A stretch of DNA of 64,000 nucleotides, taken from assembly GCF_014898815.1 (NCBI RefSeq), contig NW_026515539.1:1054001-1118000 (forward strand). The letters are read 5' to 3'. Below, piece after piece: positions 22,561 through 35,100 of the stretch (position 1 is the stretch's first letter; each line of letters starts with the position of its first letter). The notes beneath the pieces were generated by a model. That model made no database searches and had not been told where the DNA came from. It was given only the letters and a program-made list of their open reading frames with translations. This DNA comes from Panonychus citri. Taxonomy: Eukaryota; Arthropoda; Arachnida; Trombidiformes; Tetranychidae. A program made the translations under genes and the position numbers.

Positions 22561-23945
22561 CTAAAGAAGAATCAAAGGAGAATCAAAGGAGAATAGAAAT
22601 AAAATTCAATATGAAGTTAGAACTTTTTCTCGAATACTTCAATATTATTCAAAACTTATTGTTCTAAAAACAATCATCTAAACTTGACCTTATTAGAATG
22701 AGTTTCCAATCATTCAACAATCTTCCAACTCGCCCAGCAATTTACAACAATTAAAAGTGTTTATTTTCGAAACGCTATTAAATTTAGATTATCATCACAA
22801 TCATCACAATCATCATAATCATCATAATCATAATCATCCTTATTATTATAATTATGATTGTGATAATAAATATTGATGAATCTTAATCAATTGTCACAAC
22901 AATTAACCAATTATTTCAAGGTGAATGGTTTAAGGGTGAAACTTGAGACTCGAGACTACAATACAATACTAAACACATGGACACTTTCAACCCCAATCAA
23001 CAATCAACAAATAGTTTGTAGCAATTAAATCTAATTGTTACTTAATAATAATTACTATCAACTTGACGAGTTGACTGATTTTACTTCACTACTTCTTTAC
23101 TTTTTACTTCAACACAATCAAATTAATCATCTACTAAGTTAACGTAAACTCTTTTAAACAATTTAACTCGTTATCATCAATATCTTAATCATGACGCTAA
23201 CAAGGAGTGATAACTGAACATATTCATGATTAATCATTGTCATCGATAAAAGTAATCATGATCAAGGATGAAATATATAAAATCATCTCTTTCCGCTCCA
23301 TTGAATGATAATATTTTAATATACTAATCATCAACATGCTACTTGTTGATTAGTGACTTAACTTACGTGATTCAAATTAATAAAATCTTTTCTCACTCAA
23401 ACAAGTAACAAGAATAAAAAGAAAGAGAGACTCAACAGACCGTTAGAGAGTCTACAGAGTGTCCAGCAAGAAGAAACAAAAACAGAAACTAAACAAATAA
23501 GGAAGATAGAATACCGATAGAATCGAATGTAAACAAAAACTCTATTCGAACATTAATTGGATTCTAAACACCAATTTAACCAGAGATGAAGATCTATGAA
23601 AGACAAGGAGCACAAGTGATATAAAAAAGAACATTGAATTGAGAGAGAGAGAGAAAAAAACCTGAAAAAGAATATGAAACAACAACAAAGGAGAAGAAAA
23701 GATGAACAATAGAACAACCATTTTCTTTTCCATTTCCGAAAAGAAAACAAAAATTGGTTAAGGTTAAAGGACACACACAGTTTTCTCCACAATTTGGACA
23801 CTTACTTGTAGAAAATTACGAAGATCAGGACCACGAGGAGAATAAACGAAAAACAGAAGAAAAAATATCACAAATAAAGAAAAAAGTAAATAACATTCAC
23901 TCTGACGGGAGAAAAACAGAACAGGTAACGTGAAGATCAACAAGT

Positions 23946-25170
23946 AGAATGAGAAGAAAACAAAGAGTAGAGAGAAAGAGTCTGCAGATCAAAGAGTAGC
24001 GATCGTCCGATCCGATTCTTTAATCGATCGCGATCGATTTTTGACATGGAACTTGAGTGAGTTCGACTTTCAGTAGATCGAAATGGAAAAACAGTTGACT
24101 TTTGGTCAGAAATGAAATTGAAATGAGTCTGAAAGATTAAAATTACTTCTGAACTGAGAAAGTTGAACAAGTGTCAAAAAGAAAGAGAAAATTTTCTGCT
24201 TCTTTTTGCGCGCCAAATTTGAATTTAAGAAATTGGCACAATAAACAATCAGAACAATGGAAGGAAAAAGAAAACCTTTCTTTCAGGTTAATTATTATCA
24301 TCAGTGTTTTATTAATAGTGATGATGGTCCAACCATTTGTTTCATTTATGCTGATGATGTTGGTCTAATTGCTTCAATCAACAACAATTTGAAACAATCG
24401 TTGGGGTTGAAGATTCATAAACGTCAAGGTTTCGTTGGTAAGGAGAGTCAAAGTTCAGATTCATTGAGAGTTGAATTTTAATCCATTCGATCTGTAAATG
24501 AATTAGTGTTCATGAGATGATTTAAATTGTTACCATGATTGTTTTTACTATGAATGACGGTGAATCCATGTTTACAATTGAGGATGGACGATGGTCAGAA
24601 ACAAAGTTTGATGTTGTTAGGTGACTTTTCATTGAAGATGCTTTTGATTTGCTCATAATTAAATTGTAATCACAACTTTCATCTCATCAATTAACAATAA
24701 AATAACCTTAATTGTAATCGTCCAATTAGATTGTAAATCAACAAGGGAAAAGTTTTAGGTAATTTATACCTACAAACAATTGCAGGTTAGTTTTGATTAT
24801 TTTACCTTTTGTGATTTGTTTTCCTCTGATTGTTAACAATTTAAATTCAGATAATACAGTTAAAAGCTTCTCAAGGTCTAACCACAAACTTTAATATCTC
24901 TGAAACCTGAGACTAGGTCGAAATCGGCAAATTCACCTGGTAGAAACGGGAAACCATCGCCTCGGGGCGCAAAATTGTAACTACCAATTCATCAACTAAA
25001 CTTTTACTCTTTGGTTAAAGTTTTGTAAGAAACTTTATTTTGTTACTTAATGAGTCAAATCTATTGGTAACCACGTACCAAAGGCTCCGATCGTTAATTG
25101 CTGTTGATTTTGCAATTTAAATTGTAATCAAATGACTCTGCATCGAAAACAATTTAAACACTTTTAAGCT
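23946..25170. other. Intergenic, repeat-derived region
   Basis: Contains the ATCGATCGCGATCGAT palindrome-like cluster near 24018-24040, an E2F-like TTTGGCGCGCAAAAA (minus strand, 24203-24217), the reverse-transcriptase-like scrap listed separately, and a locally GC-richer patch around 24900-24970 with CGCCTCGGGGCG. I see no other supportable coding sequence. A minus-strand frame with MSKIDRDRLKNRIGRS near 24044 could be a first exon of the AKAP2_C-like gene, but no convincing donor follows it. Confidence 0.45.
24257..24481 (+). pseudogene. Possible reverse transcriptase remnant (YADD motif)
   Basis: A 74-residue open frame contains ICFIYADDVGLIASINNN. Its FIYADD stretch (24341-24358) resembles the catalytic YADD box of non-LTR retrotransposon reverse transcriptases, with hydrophobic flanks as expected. 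Nothing else of the domain is recognisable on either side, so this would be a short dead fragment. A chance match is possible, because the GAT-rich base composition favours D-D pairs. Confidence 0.35.
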
Positions 25171-26321
25171 AAAGGAGGATGGTCGCCGAATTTTAGTTTT
25201 GAGTTAAGAGTTGAAACTTTTTGTATTTGTAGGGCCATAAATATGAAGTCCAAATATATTTATTTTTTTCTGATCTGATCAGTAGTTTTCGAGAAAATCG
25301 AGTTCAATTTAAAACTGGTCACTTTCCAGCAACGATGAGTTTTAGATCATGAAATTTTATTTTATCACAACTTCATGCCCTTACAGAAAATTAAATTTGT
25401 TTTGGTAAAAATATCCAAAGTGCTCCACCATTCGTTCTATTTAAATAAATGGACGATTAGTCCCAAGTCAGAATGATCTGAAACTTATTTTGAGGCTATC
25501 TAGTATGGGTTAACATTGTGGATCGAGCACTTTTTCATTTGATCAACAGTTTTACCGGAATGAGAAAGTGGCCTTTGATCTTCAAGGCTAATATCTCGAA
25601 ACTAAAATACTTGGAGATGTCTAAATAAGTCAAATCACCGTCATTTAACAAGGCTATCAGACAATAGTTTTTGGCCTTAAAGTGATGGTCACTGAGACTA
25701 AAGTTAATTAAGTTATACTACACTCAAGTTATAAACACCCAAATGTTTTATGCTTGCTCGAATGAAATATTATTTCATCAAACATTGTCAAACTATTATA
25801 TAAAGTGACCTATTTTAAGGCAAAAACTATTGCTTCTGATAGCCTTGGTTAAATGACGGTGATTTGACTTATTTAGACATCTCCAAGTATTTTAGTTTCG
25901 GAGATATTAGCCCTTGAAGATCAAAGCCCTTTCTCATTCCGGTAAACTGTTGATCAAATGAAAAAGTGCTCAATCACGATGTTAACCCATACTAGGATAG
26001 CCTCAAAATAAGTTTCAGATCATTCTCGACACTGGGACTAATCGCCGTCCATTTATTTAAATAGAACGAATTGTGGCCAGCACGGATATTTTTACCAAAA
26101 CAAATTAATTTTCTGTAAGGGCATGAAAAGTTGTCGATAAAATAAAATTTCATGATCTAAAAACTCATCGTTGCTGAGAAAAGTGACCTGAGTTTAACTT
26201 CGAACTCGATTTCGAAACACTGATCAGATCAAAAAATAAATATATTTGGACTTCATTTTTATCTAATACAAAAGTTTCAACTCTTAACTCAAAACTAAAA
26301 TTCGGCGACCATCCTCCTAAA
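25171..26321. mobile_element. Foldback element: two ~520-bp inverted arms
   Basis: The left arm 25171-25697 and the right arm about 25802-26321 are reverse complements over their whole length with scattered mismatches and small indels. For example, GGAGGATGGTCGCCGAATTT at the left end is matched by AAATTCGGCGACCATCCTCC at the right, and the inner ends share the CAATAGTTTTTGGCCTTAAA block. The loop is about 100 bp. There are no long open frames in either arm, so the element is non-autonomous. A transcript across it would form a hairpin of several hundred base pairs. The outer flanks show no clear target-site duplication. Confidence 0.88.
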
Positions 26322-27014
26322 GAAAATCAACTTGAAATGGTCAATTGATTGAGTAAAATTTTCTTTCTTTCAATGAACTTGCCATTGATTTCTAATTACA
26401 AGGGAACAATTAATTAAACAATGGATTTAATTTAGTGACTCAATTTTGTTACGCCTTCCATTCAATTAGACTATGGTAACAATTATCACCAATCAGTTGA
26501 AGTTGATCAGCTTTCTGAGAGATGATAGTTGAGTAAATTGTTGATTACAATTTAAATTCTCTGTTGATTATCAATAATTTCATCATACCAATTTATAAAT
26601 TGATTAATTTTAACGCTTTCAACGTATTAATTGATCCCAATCACCTTGTTAACTTTTTTTCCTGTTGATTAACAATCTAATTGCTCACAATCAATGAAAA
26701 AAACAATTTTATTTGTTCATATCAATCAATTGAGATAATTGTACAAACTAATCATTTAAATTAATCTTATAACGATTTTGAGATTGATTGTAACAATTTA
26801 CCAACGACAAAAGGTTTCACTTTAATTGTGATCACTTTTTGTTTCAATAGTTGACTTTTGAAGTTTAATATTTTATTAACCACAACAATTTATGATTAAC
26901 AAGTGATTAACTAAATTGATTGACTTTCTGTTTGCTTCATTTACACCACTCAAAGTGATTTTATTGTTAATTGGTAATTTTTGATGAGATGAAAGTTGTG
27001 ATTACAATTTAATT
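26322..27014. other. Upstream region of the seven-pass receptor-like gene
   Basis: AT-rich, with no coding frame. It must contain the promoter and 5' UTR of the gene starting at 27015. I recognise no clear TATA or initiator element that stands out from background. Confidence 0.5.
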
Positions 27015-29326
27015 ATGAGCAAATCAAAAGCATCTTCAATGAAAAGTCACCTAACAACATCAAACTCTGTTTCTGACCATCGTCCATCCTCAATTGTCAA
27101 CATGGATTCACTGACCCTTAGTCATGATAACTCTGTATCAGCTGTTTTAATATACTGTAAACATAAAGTACTGTCACCTTACTTCCGGTTAACATCATTT
27201 CTCGGATGGAGGCCACTTTTATCCCACCAATCGCCACCACCATCGTCATCATCATCCTCTCCAGCATCACCCAACTCCACCACAGGTCAATCAATTGATC
27301 CATCAACCTCATCAACCAACATCTCAACGGAATCAGCTAAATCTTTTACAACATTAATCTCCTTCGTCCAGTTATTAATCAATTGGTCAATCAACTTAAT
27401 CAACTTTATCTACACTCTACTTATATTATTACTCATATTCTCAGCATACTTTTTATCATATTGTACCTGTTATCGAGGTGATGGTCTACCTCACCTTTTA
27501 CCTTTGATCATATCAAACAACAGCACAATCAACACCAACAATCAGGGTAACAATTTAAATCATCTGATGGACACAAATTCATTTACCCATGGAATTGATT
27601 ACAATTCAACTCTCAATCAATCCGAGCCCATTAAAGTAATTAAAGTCCTAACTGAGGCAACATCAACAATCAATGATAACAATAATAATCATCATGGAAA
27701 TGGAATTGAATTAATCAACAATTCAAATACCTGTAATAACAAATTAATCTCACACTTCATCATACCTGATCTACTTCATTTTGCATCTTACCTTTTCCTA
27801 TTATATTTACTACGAACTCCTGAATGTGAACGTCTTGAGAATCTAATGGAACGAGGATTTTTACAATTAAGTCGAACTGCTAATTGGTTTCTTGAGAGTC
27901 GACATTTAATATCAACACTTCGTAGTTTCCTTTTACTATCAACCCTTTGGATAATCTGTTCAATCATATTACACATAATCCATTTCAACGTAACTCTGGT
28001 TAATTTTAATTGTCTACCCAATTCGTTTGGTGTTAATCTATCAATTAATTCCTCGTCCACTTTATCACCTTTTCATGGTGAAATGAACAACAATTCATCA
28101 ACATCTTCCAATTCAATCATCACTGATTATCTGTTGAATCATAAATTGTTCAATGTTAATCATGTTCACACAATTATAATCTACATCACTGTTACCTGTT
28201 TAATTGTCTTCGATATCATTTGTTCAGCCGTTGTCTCATCTTATGCTGTTCATTGTCAATTAAATATCTCATTTATTAATTCACTTTGTCAAGGAGTTCG
28301 AGAGAAACGAATTAGCTTCCAGGTAAATTTAATTTGATTCCTTAATTGTCCAACTTTTTGCTTCTACAATCACGATATCAAAGTGTGAAAGTGTTTCATT
28401 CATCTAAATTGTTGACCATTCATCTCTAATTTTATCATCTAACTGTCCTAATCTATTAATAGAATGGATCAAGAAACTTGAATTTAAATTGTCACTTGAC
28501 AATTGAATTTAATTTGTTTTCCTTTTCCATCTGATAATCAATTTCACTTGATTGAATTTAAATTTATCACTTTCATTATTGACAATTGAATATTTTTATA
28601 TTCTATTCAGTGAATCTTTATTATTAGATTATAAGTAATAATTAATGATCATCTTGATGATATGAACTATCAATTTGATTTGATTCTCACGGGAAATAAT
28701 TAGTTAATTGTGTTGATTTAACAAGAATGGATTGAAGAAAAAAAACAAACTTTTCTTTTATCAAAGTGACAACAATTTATTGATTCTGTTTGACTGTTTC
28801 TTATTATTGTTTACCTTTAATTGTTAACTTTGTTTTTGTTTTTCTAAATCAATTATTTCAACAGGAGTTTTATCAACGTGCTGAGGAATCAAGGAAATTT
28901 GTTTCTTATTTGAATAACAATCAAGCGATTTGTGTCTCGTTGGTTTCAATTGTTTTCATTTGTAAAATTTGCCTCTACTCATTTCAATTGGTTTCTCGGT
29001 ACAACAATTACGTTAATTACACTTTACTCATTTTATCCGCGATTCTCTGGATTATCATCTTACTAATCCCAATGATCCAAGCAGTCAGATTAACGGGATC
29101 TTGTTGTATGTTACGTAACCTTGGACACGAATTGAAAGCTCGTCCCTTTGGTTATCAACACACCGATGAATCTGAACTTAATTCATTACTCGCTTACACT
29201 TCATCTCTTGACATGATGGCTAAATTGTTCAATTTACCAATTAAATCATCATCAATTGTATTGATTTTCACGTTAATTCTAATCGGTGTTCCGTTATTAG
29301 GCCAAATCGGAGTAATCTCACTTTAA
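27015..29326 (+). CDS. Seven-pass membrane protein, gustatory-receptor-like
   Basis: Two coding exons, 27015-28322 and 28865-29326, join in phase 0 (..KRISFQ / EFYQRAEESRKF..), giving 589 residues. The acceptor is the CAG at 28862-28864. Seven hydrophobic segments fall at about 116-150, 246-268, 306-330, 386-412, 457-478, 488-511 and 564-586. The loop between segments 4 and 5 holds SYAVHCQLNISFINSLC..EFYQRAEESRKF and is charged, and the last segment lies at the very C-terminus with a Q (PLLGQIG). This topology, with a cytoplasmic N-terminus and a conserved C-terminal helix, is that of the arthropod gustatory/odorant receptor superfamily and its GR-like relatives. The classic TYhhhhhQF motif is not present, so it is at most a divergent or GR-like member. 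The N-terminus (70-110), the 165-245 loop and the 345-375 loop are low-complexity Ser/Asn expansions. A ligand cannot be inferred. Confidence 0.6.
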
Positions 29327-32101
29327 TTGTTTACCTTTTTTCCTTGTTTTTTATTAATTATTTTAACTAATCAACTGCCTCTTCCTCTTATCCGTTGATT
29401 CAATGAATCAATTTTTATGTATAATTTTATATTTTTTGTTAATTTTTCATTTTATTTTTCCTTCTATGAAATTAATCAACCAAATTATTTAAAATCTACT
29501 CTCTTACACCAACTAATCAACAATTAACTGATCATCTCAATTACCTTGTTTGGTTTAATCATCATAATAGTGATTATTTTTTTTTTCTTAGTTAAATGAT
29601 AAATTGTTGCAAATTTGTCTCAATATTAATTAAACCTACACAGAAATAAAGTTAATTTTTGATCAGTCAACTGTAATTAAATGTTATCCACGTTTCAAAT
29701 CAAATTAATTATAAGAAAAAGTTGATTAAAAATCAATGAATTACAAATTTTCTAGTTCTCACAATCAAGTAATTGAAAATTTTGATTTACGTTTGATTAG
29801 TTTAATTCATTTTAATTGATTATGAATGCAGGTTAATGTGATGATTATCCAATTGTTGATCTAATTATCTTCAATGCTGATGAGTTCATCAAATCATCAT
29901 GGTTGTAATTATCTTAATCTTAATTATTATTATTCAAAGTTAATTAGTAGAATAAATAAAAAATAGTAAATCGAGTAGGAGTTTAAGTGTAATTATCTAA
30001 AATTAGTTAATCAATTACAATCCAATTAAATGACCATCCAAAGGATAATTGTATTAATTGAATTGGTCGTTTAATTTGTTTAGTTATCAAGAAATCAATA
30101 AACCCAATTAGTGAGATAATTGTTCAGTTTATTGGAAAATTAAAAGTCCAAATAAAAAAAACAATTTAAGAACAATTAACATAAAGTTTTATGAATTTCT
30201 TAATACCTTCTAACCAAATTAAATGGTTAAAGTCAAATAAACAACTAATAAATATTGAATAATAATCATCTCAACAATTAACTACCAACAATCAGCTAAT
30301 CATGAACGCTAACGAAATCTATTGATCAAAAACGTAACGAAATAAGTTTTACAGAAACAGTTGAAGTAAAATTAAGCCTCAGGAAGACAAAATGACCCAA
30401 AGAAGACAATCAATTGATTAATGATCAATTTCGATAACTGGATTAAGAATCGTCATAATTTAATAGAGAATCAGTAATCAAGAATTTGTTTCTACGGAAA
30501 ATCAAACTAAGCAAGTGTAGATTTAATGTTTTTTATTCTTATCAACCTGTTGATTGCCTCAGGGCATTTTCACAAGATCAATGCTGTACAGCAGTCAAAA
30601 TCTAAAAAAATATTAATTATTACAAAACAGTAAAAATAAAAACAACAATTAAAAAACGAAAGGTAAACAAAAGGTGAACAATTTGAACGAAAACATAAAT
30701 TGGAAACAATTGAGAGGCCAAACCAATGTTAAATTGTAAGAATGGTTCAATTGAGTTTAAAACCACGAGTTAAACTGAATTAAACTGATTTACTTGATTG
30801 GTCTAACTAATTAATGAAAATATTTCCACCAACAATTAAAATCTTGATCAATAAACTCACGAGCACAACTGGTGCTGTGATCTAGCGTTTGAAAATATAA
30901 CTAAAAACAAGAAAATGCAAATAAAGATTTGATTCTGATTAGTTGTTTAAGTTTATTAATTAAACAAATCAATCAACTCGAAAATAAAATTGTAACAACA
31001 TTGACCATTAATAAACATGATTTATTTTAATTGATTCACATTCTACTCCATTAAATGTTCAAAATTAACTGTTAAATGTTTTCTTTGGTTAGATTACAAT
31101 TAATTTTCTCAATTTTTTTTTTCTTTGCTTAATTATCTCGATTTTGCCTGATTAATGAAACAAAGAATGATAATTAACGACAAATACAAAAGGAAAGAAC
31201 AAATTTTTCAAGTTACAATCACGAAACTAATTTCGTTAAAATAGATTAGTTTATATTAACATATATCTTTTTTTTCCGCAGGTTTAATTGTTTCTTTTAT
31301 TTAGTTGATAAGGTTTTCGGATGACAATTATGATTTAAAGGGAAAATGGGGATTAATTGTTGTTGATGAGATGATGGGTGATGAAGATGAATTAAAATGA
31401 CATTATTACATTTTGTTAATCGCTTTTGTTAGAGATGAACATGTGATTTGATAACTAAATAAGTAAACGATTCAAAGTCAACGTCAAATTTTCTGGTATC
31501 TGGTTTGGGTTCAGGTTCATTTCTGATCATCAATTACAATTGATTAACTTTTTTTTCCATTTTTTTTGAGATAATCAGAGGTTTTTGTTTGTGTGTATGT
31601 TTTAAACTTTGTTGATTTTAATTGTTTTTTTTTGTTTCAATTTTGGTCAATATAAGATTTTGTTTGTTGTTATATTTAAAGATTTGATTTGAAGCCATTT
31701 ATCATAATTAGAATATGATTCTGCATTATTCATTTAGCATCAGTAATGTGGCTGTGGTTGGAGATGTGCTTGTGTGTGTTGTGTGTGTGGCTGGTTGGTT
31801 GGTGGTTTTATACCCATGATGTGATGAAATTGTTGAAGGTTTACCGTAAATTTTGTTTTCTTTATGAACTATACAACTTTTGATATTTTTGTTTGAGTTT
31901 TGAGATAAGCTTTTAAACATAGGCTTTTGTTTTTGTTTAATTATATTTATATAGATAGACCTTTGCTTTGTTTGCGAGTTTTCATGTTGGTGGTGGTGGT
32001 ATTTTGTATCATCTTTTTGTTTCCATTTTATTTGTGTGCTATTAAAGTTGATCAATCAATCAATCAATTCACAACACAATTGTGTATTGTTTGATTTGTG
32101 T
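29327..32101. other. Intergenic region between convergent genes
   Basis: AT-rich, with no coding sequence I can support. Candidate AATAAA for the upstream gene lies at 29645-29650. GT/TG-rich tracts lie around 31740-31800. The frame on the minus strand at 31726-32055 is low complexity and overlaps the HECTD1 3' UTR. Confidence 0.6.
32027..32032 (-). terminator. Candidate polyadenylation signal of HECTD1
   Basis: AATAAA on the minus strand, about 70 bases past the HECTD1 stop codon. Short, common motif in AT-rich DNA; chosen by position only. Confidence 0.45.
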
Positions 32102-35100
32102 TCAATTCAAATGGAATCCTTTCTCTTTTGTTGCAGCTAATAGTCGCTCCCTCATGATCTCTTCACTTGAATAGTCAGGCATTTTTAAATAATGAGCACA
32201 GGTATTAACGGAGGGATAACTACCATCGGTGGCATCCACTTTACGGACGACCGTTAATCGAGGGTGAAGATTGGATAATCCACCGGGTGGTAATGATGAA
32301 CATCCAGTGGCAAATTGTAGGAAAGCTTTTCTTTCATTTCCAGACATGGCCATCAAAACAGAGACAAACCGTTGAAATCCCAAACTGTGGATTAATGTGT
32401 ATTACGGATAAAAATATGAAGGATAATTTGCAAAGCCATTGAAGTAATCCAGTGAGAAGAAGCCAAGAGATAATATGATTGTTATATTATTTCATCATAA
32501 AGAGAGAGAGAGAGAGAGAAGGAGGTCCCAAGATGAGGGTGAATTAAAAATAGAAAGAGTAGCAAGGGATAGTGAAAAAAGGGAGAAAAAAAACAAAGTA
32601 AATCATTAGTAATCATCATTAAAAAGCAACTAATAGATACAGTAAGTAGCAAAAGAAAAAAAATCAAAACCAACAAATAAAACAAAAAGTAAATAACATA
32701 TATACAATAATGAGATAGAAAGATATATTTAAGCTCAGCAGGTTTTGAGGTTATTATTTTGCCTGAAAAGATTGAAACTGATTCTCTCTCTTTAGTCAAA
32801 AAGAAAAAGAAAGAATGAAAAGTTTACCTTTCTCTTGTATAACCCAATTTCGGTTCAGTATAAGCAAGTATATCCTCTCGAGTCCAAGATGGAGCTTGTT
32901 CACCACATAACATGAGACGAACCTCATCTGATGTAAATGATCCCAATTTAGACATTGGGAATACCTTGTTAAATCCATCTTAATAAAAGTATAAAACAAA
33001 AGAATACAATTAATACTTGCAAAACTTGTGATAATTGTAAATAGAAAAAAAAGAAAGGAAATAAACATTGTTTAACATTTTCTTTCTTGATAGATTGACC
33101 TAAATAGATGACATTTTGTTTATACCTTTAAAAGCTTCCATTTGTTTTTTAATACCCGAATGAAGACAAAAATCCAACATGGATTCATAATATTCTTCAA
33201 CATTGTCAATTGTAACCTCTTCAAACTCTCCATTGGGTTTAAGGTCAACAGCTGAGAAACCATAGACTTGGGAGGGAGGTAAGTATTGGAATGTTAAATC
33301 CAATTCATCGATTCTGATTGGTATTTGGGCTTGATTCATGGGCAGGGATAGATTTCTTATTTGATTTTGTCTATCCTCAATGGATAATGATTTATCTGAG
33401 AGTATCTTTTGTTTCATCATGGAAAGCTCATTAAGCTGTTGTAGGAAAGCAGCTTGGTGTGGATTAATGGAGGCAAAATCTTTCTCATTGAGAACTCGTG
33501 ACATCCATGAGTGTCCTCGTCTCTCGAATTTTTCCCTCTTTAGGCGTACCTGTCGGGAGATTTCTTCTCTCTCGGAGAGAAGTAAATCATCCTCTGATAA
33601 AGGTGATGAGAGGCAACTATTGAAATTTGAATGATGAACCATATTTACAGCTTCACCTTCATCCTCGACAACTTTGGTTTCGTTGGCAGTGTTACTGCTA
33701 CAAATTAATTTCAGGAAAGGAGTGGACAATGGTAGGTCAACTAGTCGAGCATCTTGGAGGGCTTTTGCACAAAATATTCCAAAGAAATGGTAAAACTCGT
33801 TAACTTTTGCAAGTTTTGGGTGATTTTGGGGATAAGGAGCAGGGAATAGACCACTTGATGAATGAATATAAAATCCTGGAGGTTTGGTCGATCCTTCATC
33901 TTTTTCAGCTGATGAATCTTTCATTTTATTGTTGGTAACCAGTTCATCATCACATAGCCACATGCCCAGATCACGACGTTGAAGTTCAGCAGCAACCAGT
34001 GCATAGAACTCGAGGGTTGGTCCAAGTCCAGTTCCCTCTTCGTCTCTAAATTCAACCTCCAATATACTTTTTCTATCTGCATGAATTTTCATCACTTCCA
34101 TCGCCCAAGAGAGTAAATCATCACTTCGAGGAACTTTCACTCTTTCATGACGTAACCTTCCAATTCTAAATTCATGAATATCTTCTCGTCGAGGTGATGG
34201 ACCACGAGATCGATCAAGAACTGAATCTCGTTGATTTTGTAACCAAACGATGGATCGAGAAGTACCAAAAGCAGTGCAATTGAAGTATATTTTTCTAGTT
34301 TCGAAGGGGAATAACATGGGATAAGAATACATAAGATTGTCACACCAATCAGGCTGAGATCCTGAGCCAAGGACAAGAGGATCTTGAATTTGTTGAACTA
34401 ATTTATTGGTTATCTTTTTACTAATAAACTCTTCATTTGGTAAATTAAATCCATAGGAGTTGACCGAAAGTATGTCACCATACAATTTTATATTGTCCTT
34501 TGAATCTCGGGAGACACAATGTAAAAGGTGAAGAAGTTGAAGGACAGCGTCCACCGAAGATCCTAAACTGTTATCTGGACTTATTTTAACTGGACTAGTA
34601 ACACTGATTCTATTGTGATTATTGGTGAGAACCATTTTAATTGATGCACTTTGAATTTTAAGTGTCTCGTTCATTTCGTGAGGTCCCGCTTCACGGTAAG
34701 TTAATACATAGGTTGGTTCCCAGACTCTTCTCAACTTTTCTTGCCTCGAGCCTCCCACTGAAGCTTGATTTAACAATTGCACGGCTGAAAATATTGTCCA
34801 ATTAGGATTAACCAGATCAATCTCAAGTTCACCTGATCCATTTAGATTGGGACCTCGAATGGACAATAAAACCTTTGGTTCGGGATTTGTTATTTTAATA
34901 GAATCAGTTGTTGAAGTTGATGCTCCTGGGGTAGGAACATCTAAATCGATGATTTGACTTATATTAGTTCTTCCTGGACGTGGATCGAAAGCTGGAATTA
35001 ATGCACTAAATTGTCTTTTCAGGACATACTCATCATCCCAATTGCGTCTCTTGGGTGATCTAAATTCAAAGGTTTCTTCTTCCATAAGCTCCTCATATTC

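Larger units (their letters stand above)
19864..23945. repeat. Tandem duplication, copy B (degenerate)
   Basis: Direct-repeat partner of 13572-19430; the matching blocks are listed there. Copy B is shorter because of internal deletions and truncated ends. Its 22132-22560 exon is complete, but its second exon has lost its acceptor and its third has lost its 3' part. Divergence is low, with changes concentrated in microsatellite and repeat-length differences, so the duplication is recent or the copies are homogenised. An unresolved haplotype left in the assembly is a real alternative. Confidence 0.85.

Noticed and set aside
32482..33068. Minus-strand hydrophobic frames between HECTD1 exons 6 and 7
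   Set aside because: Intron sequence; one of them merely covers exon 6 in another register.
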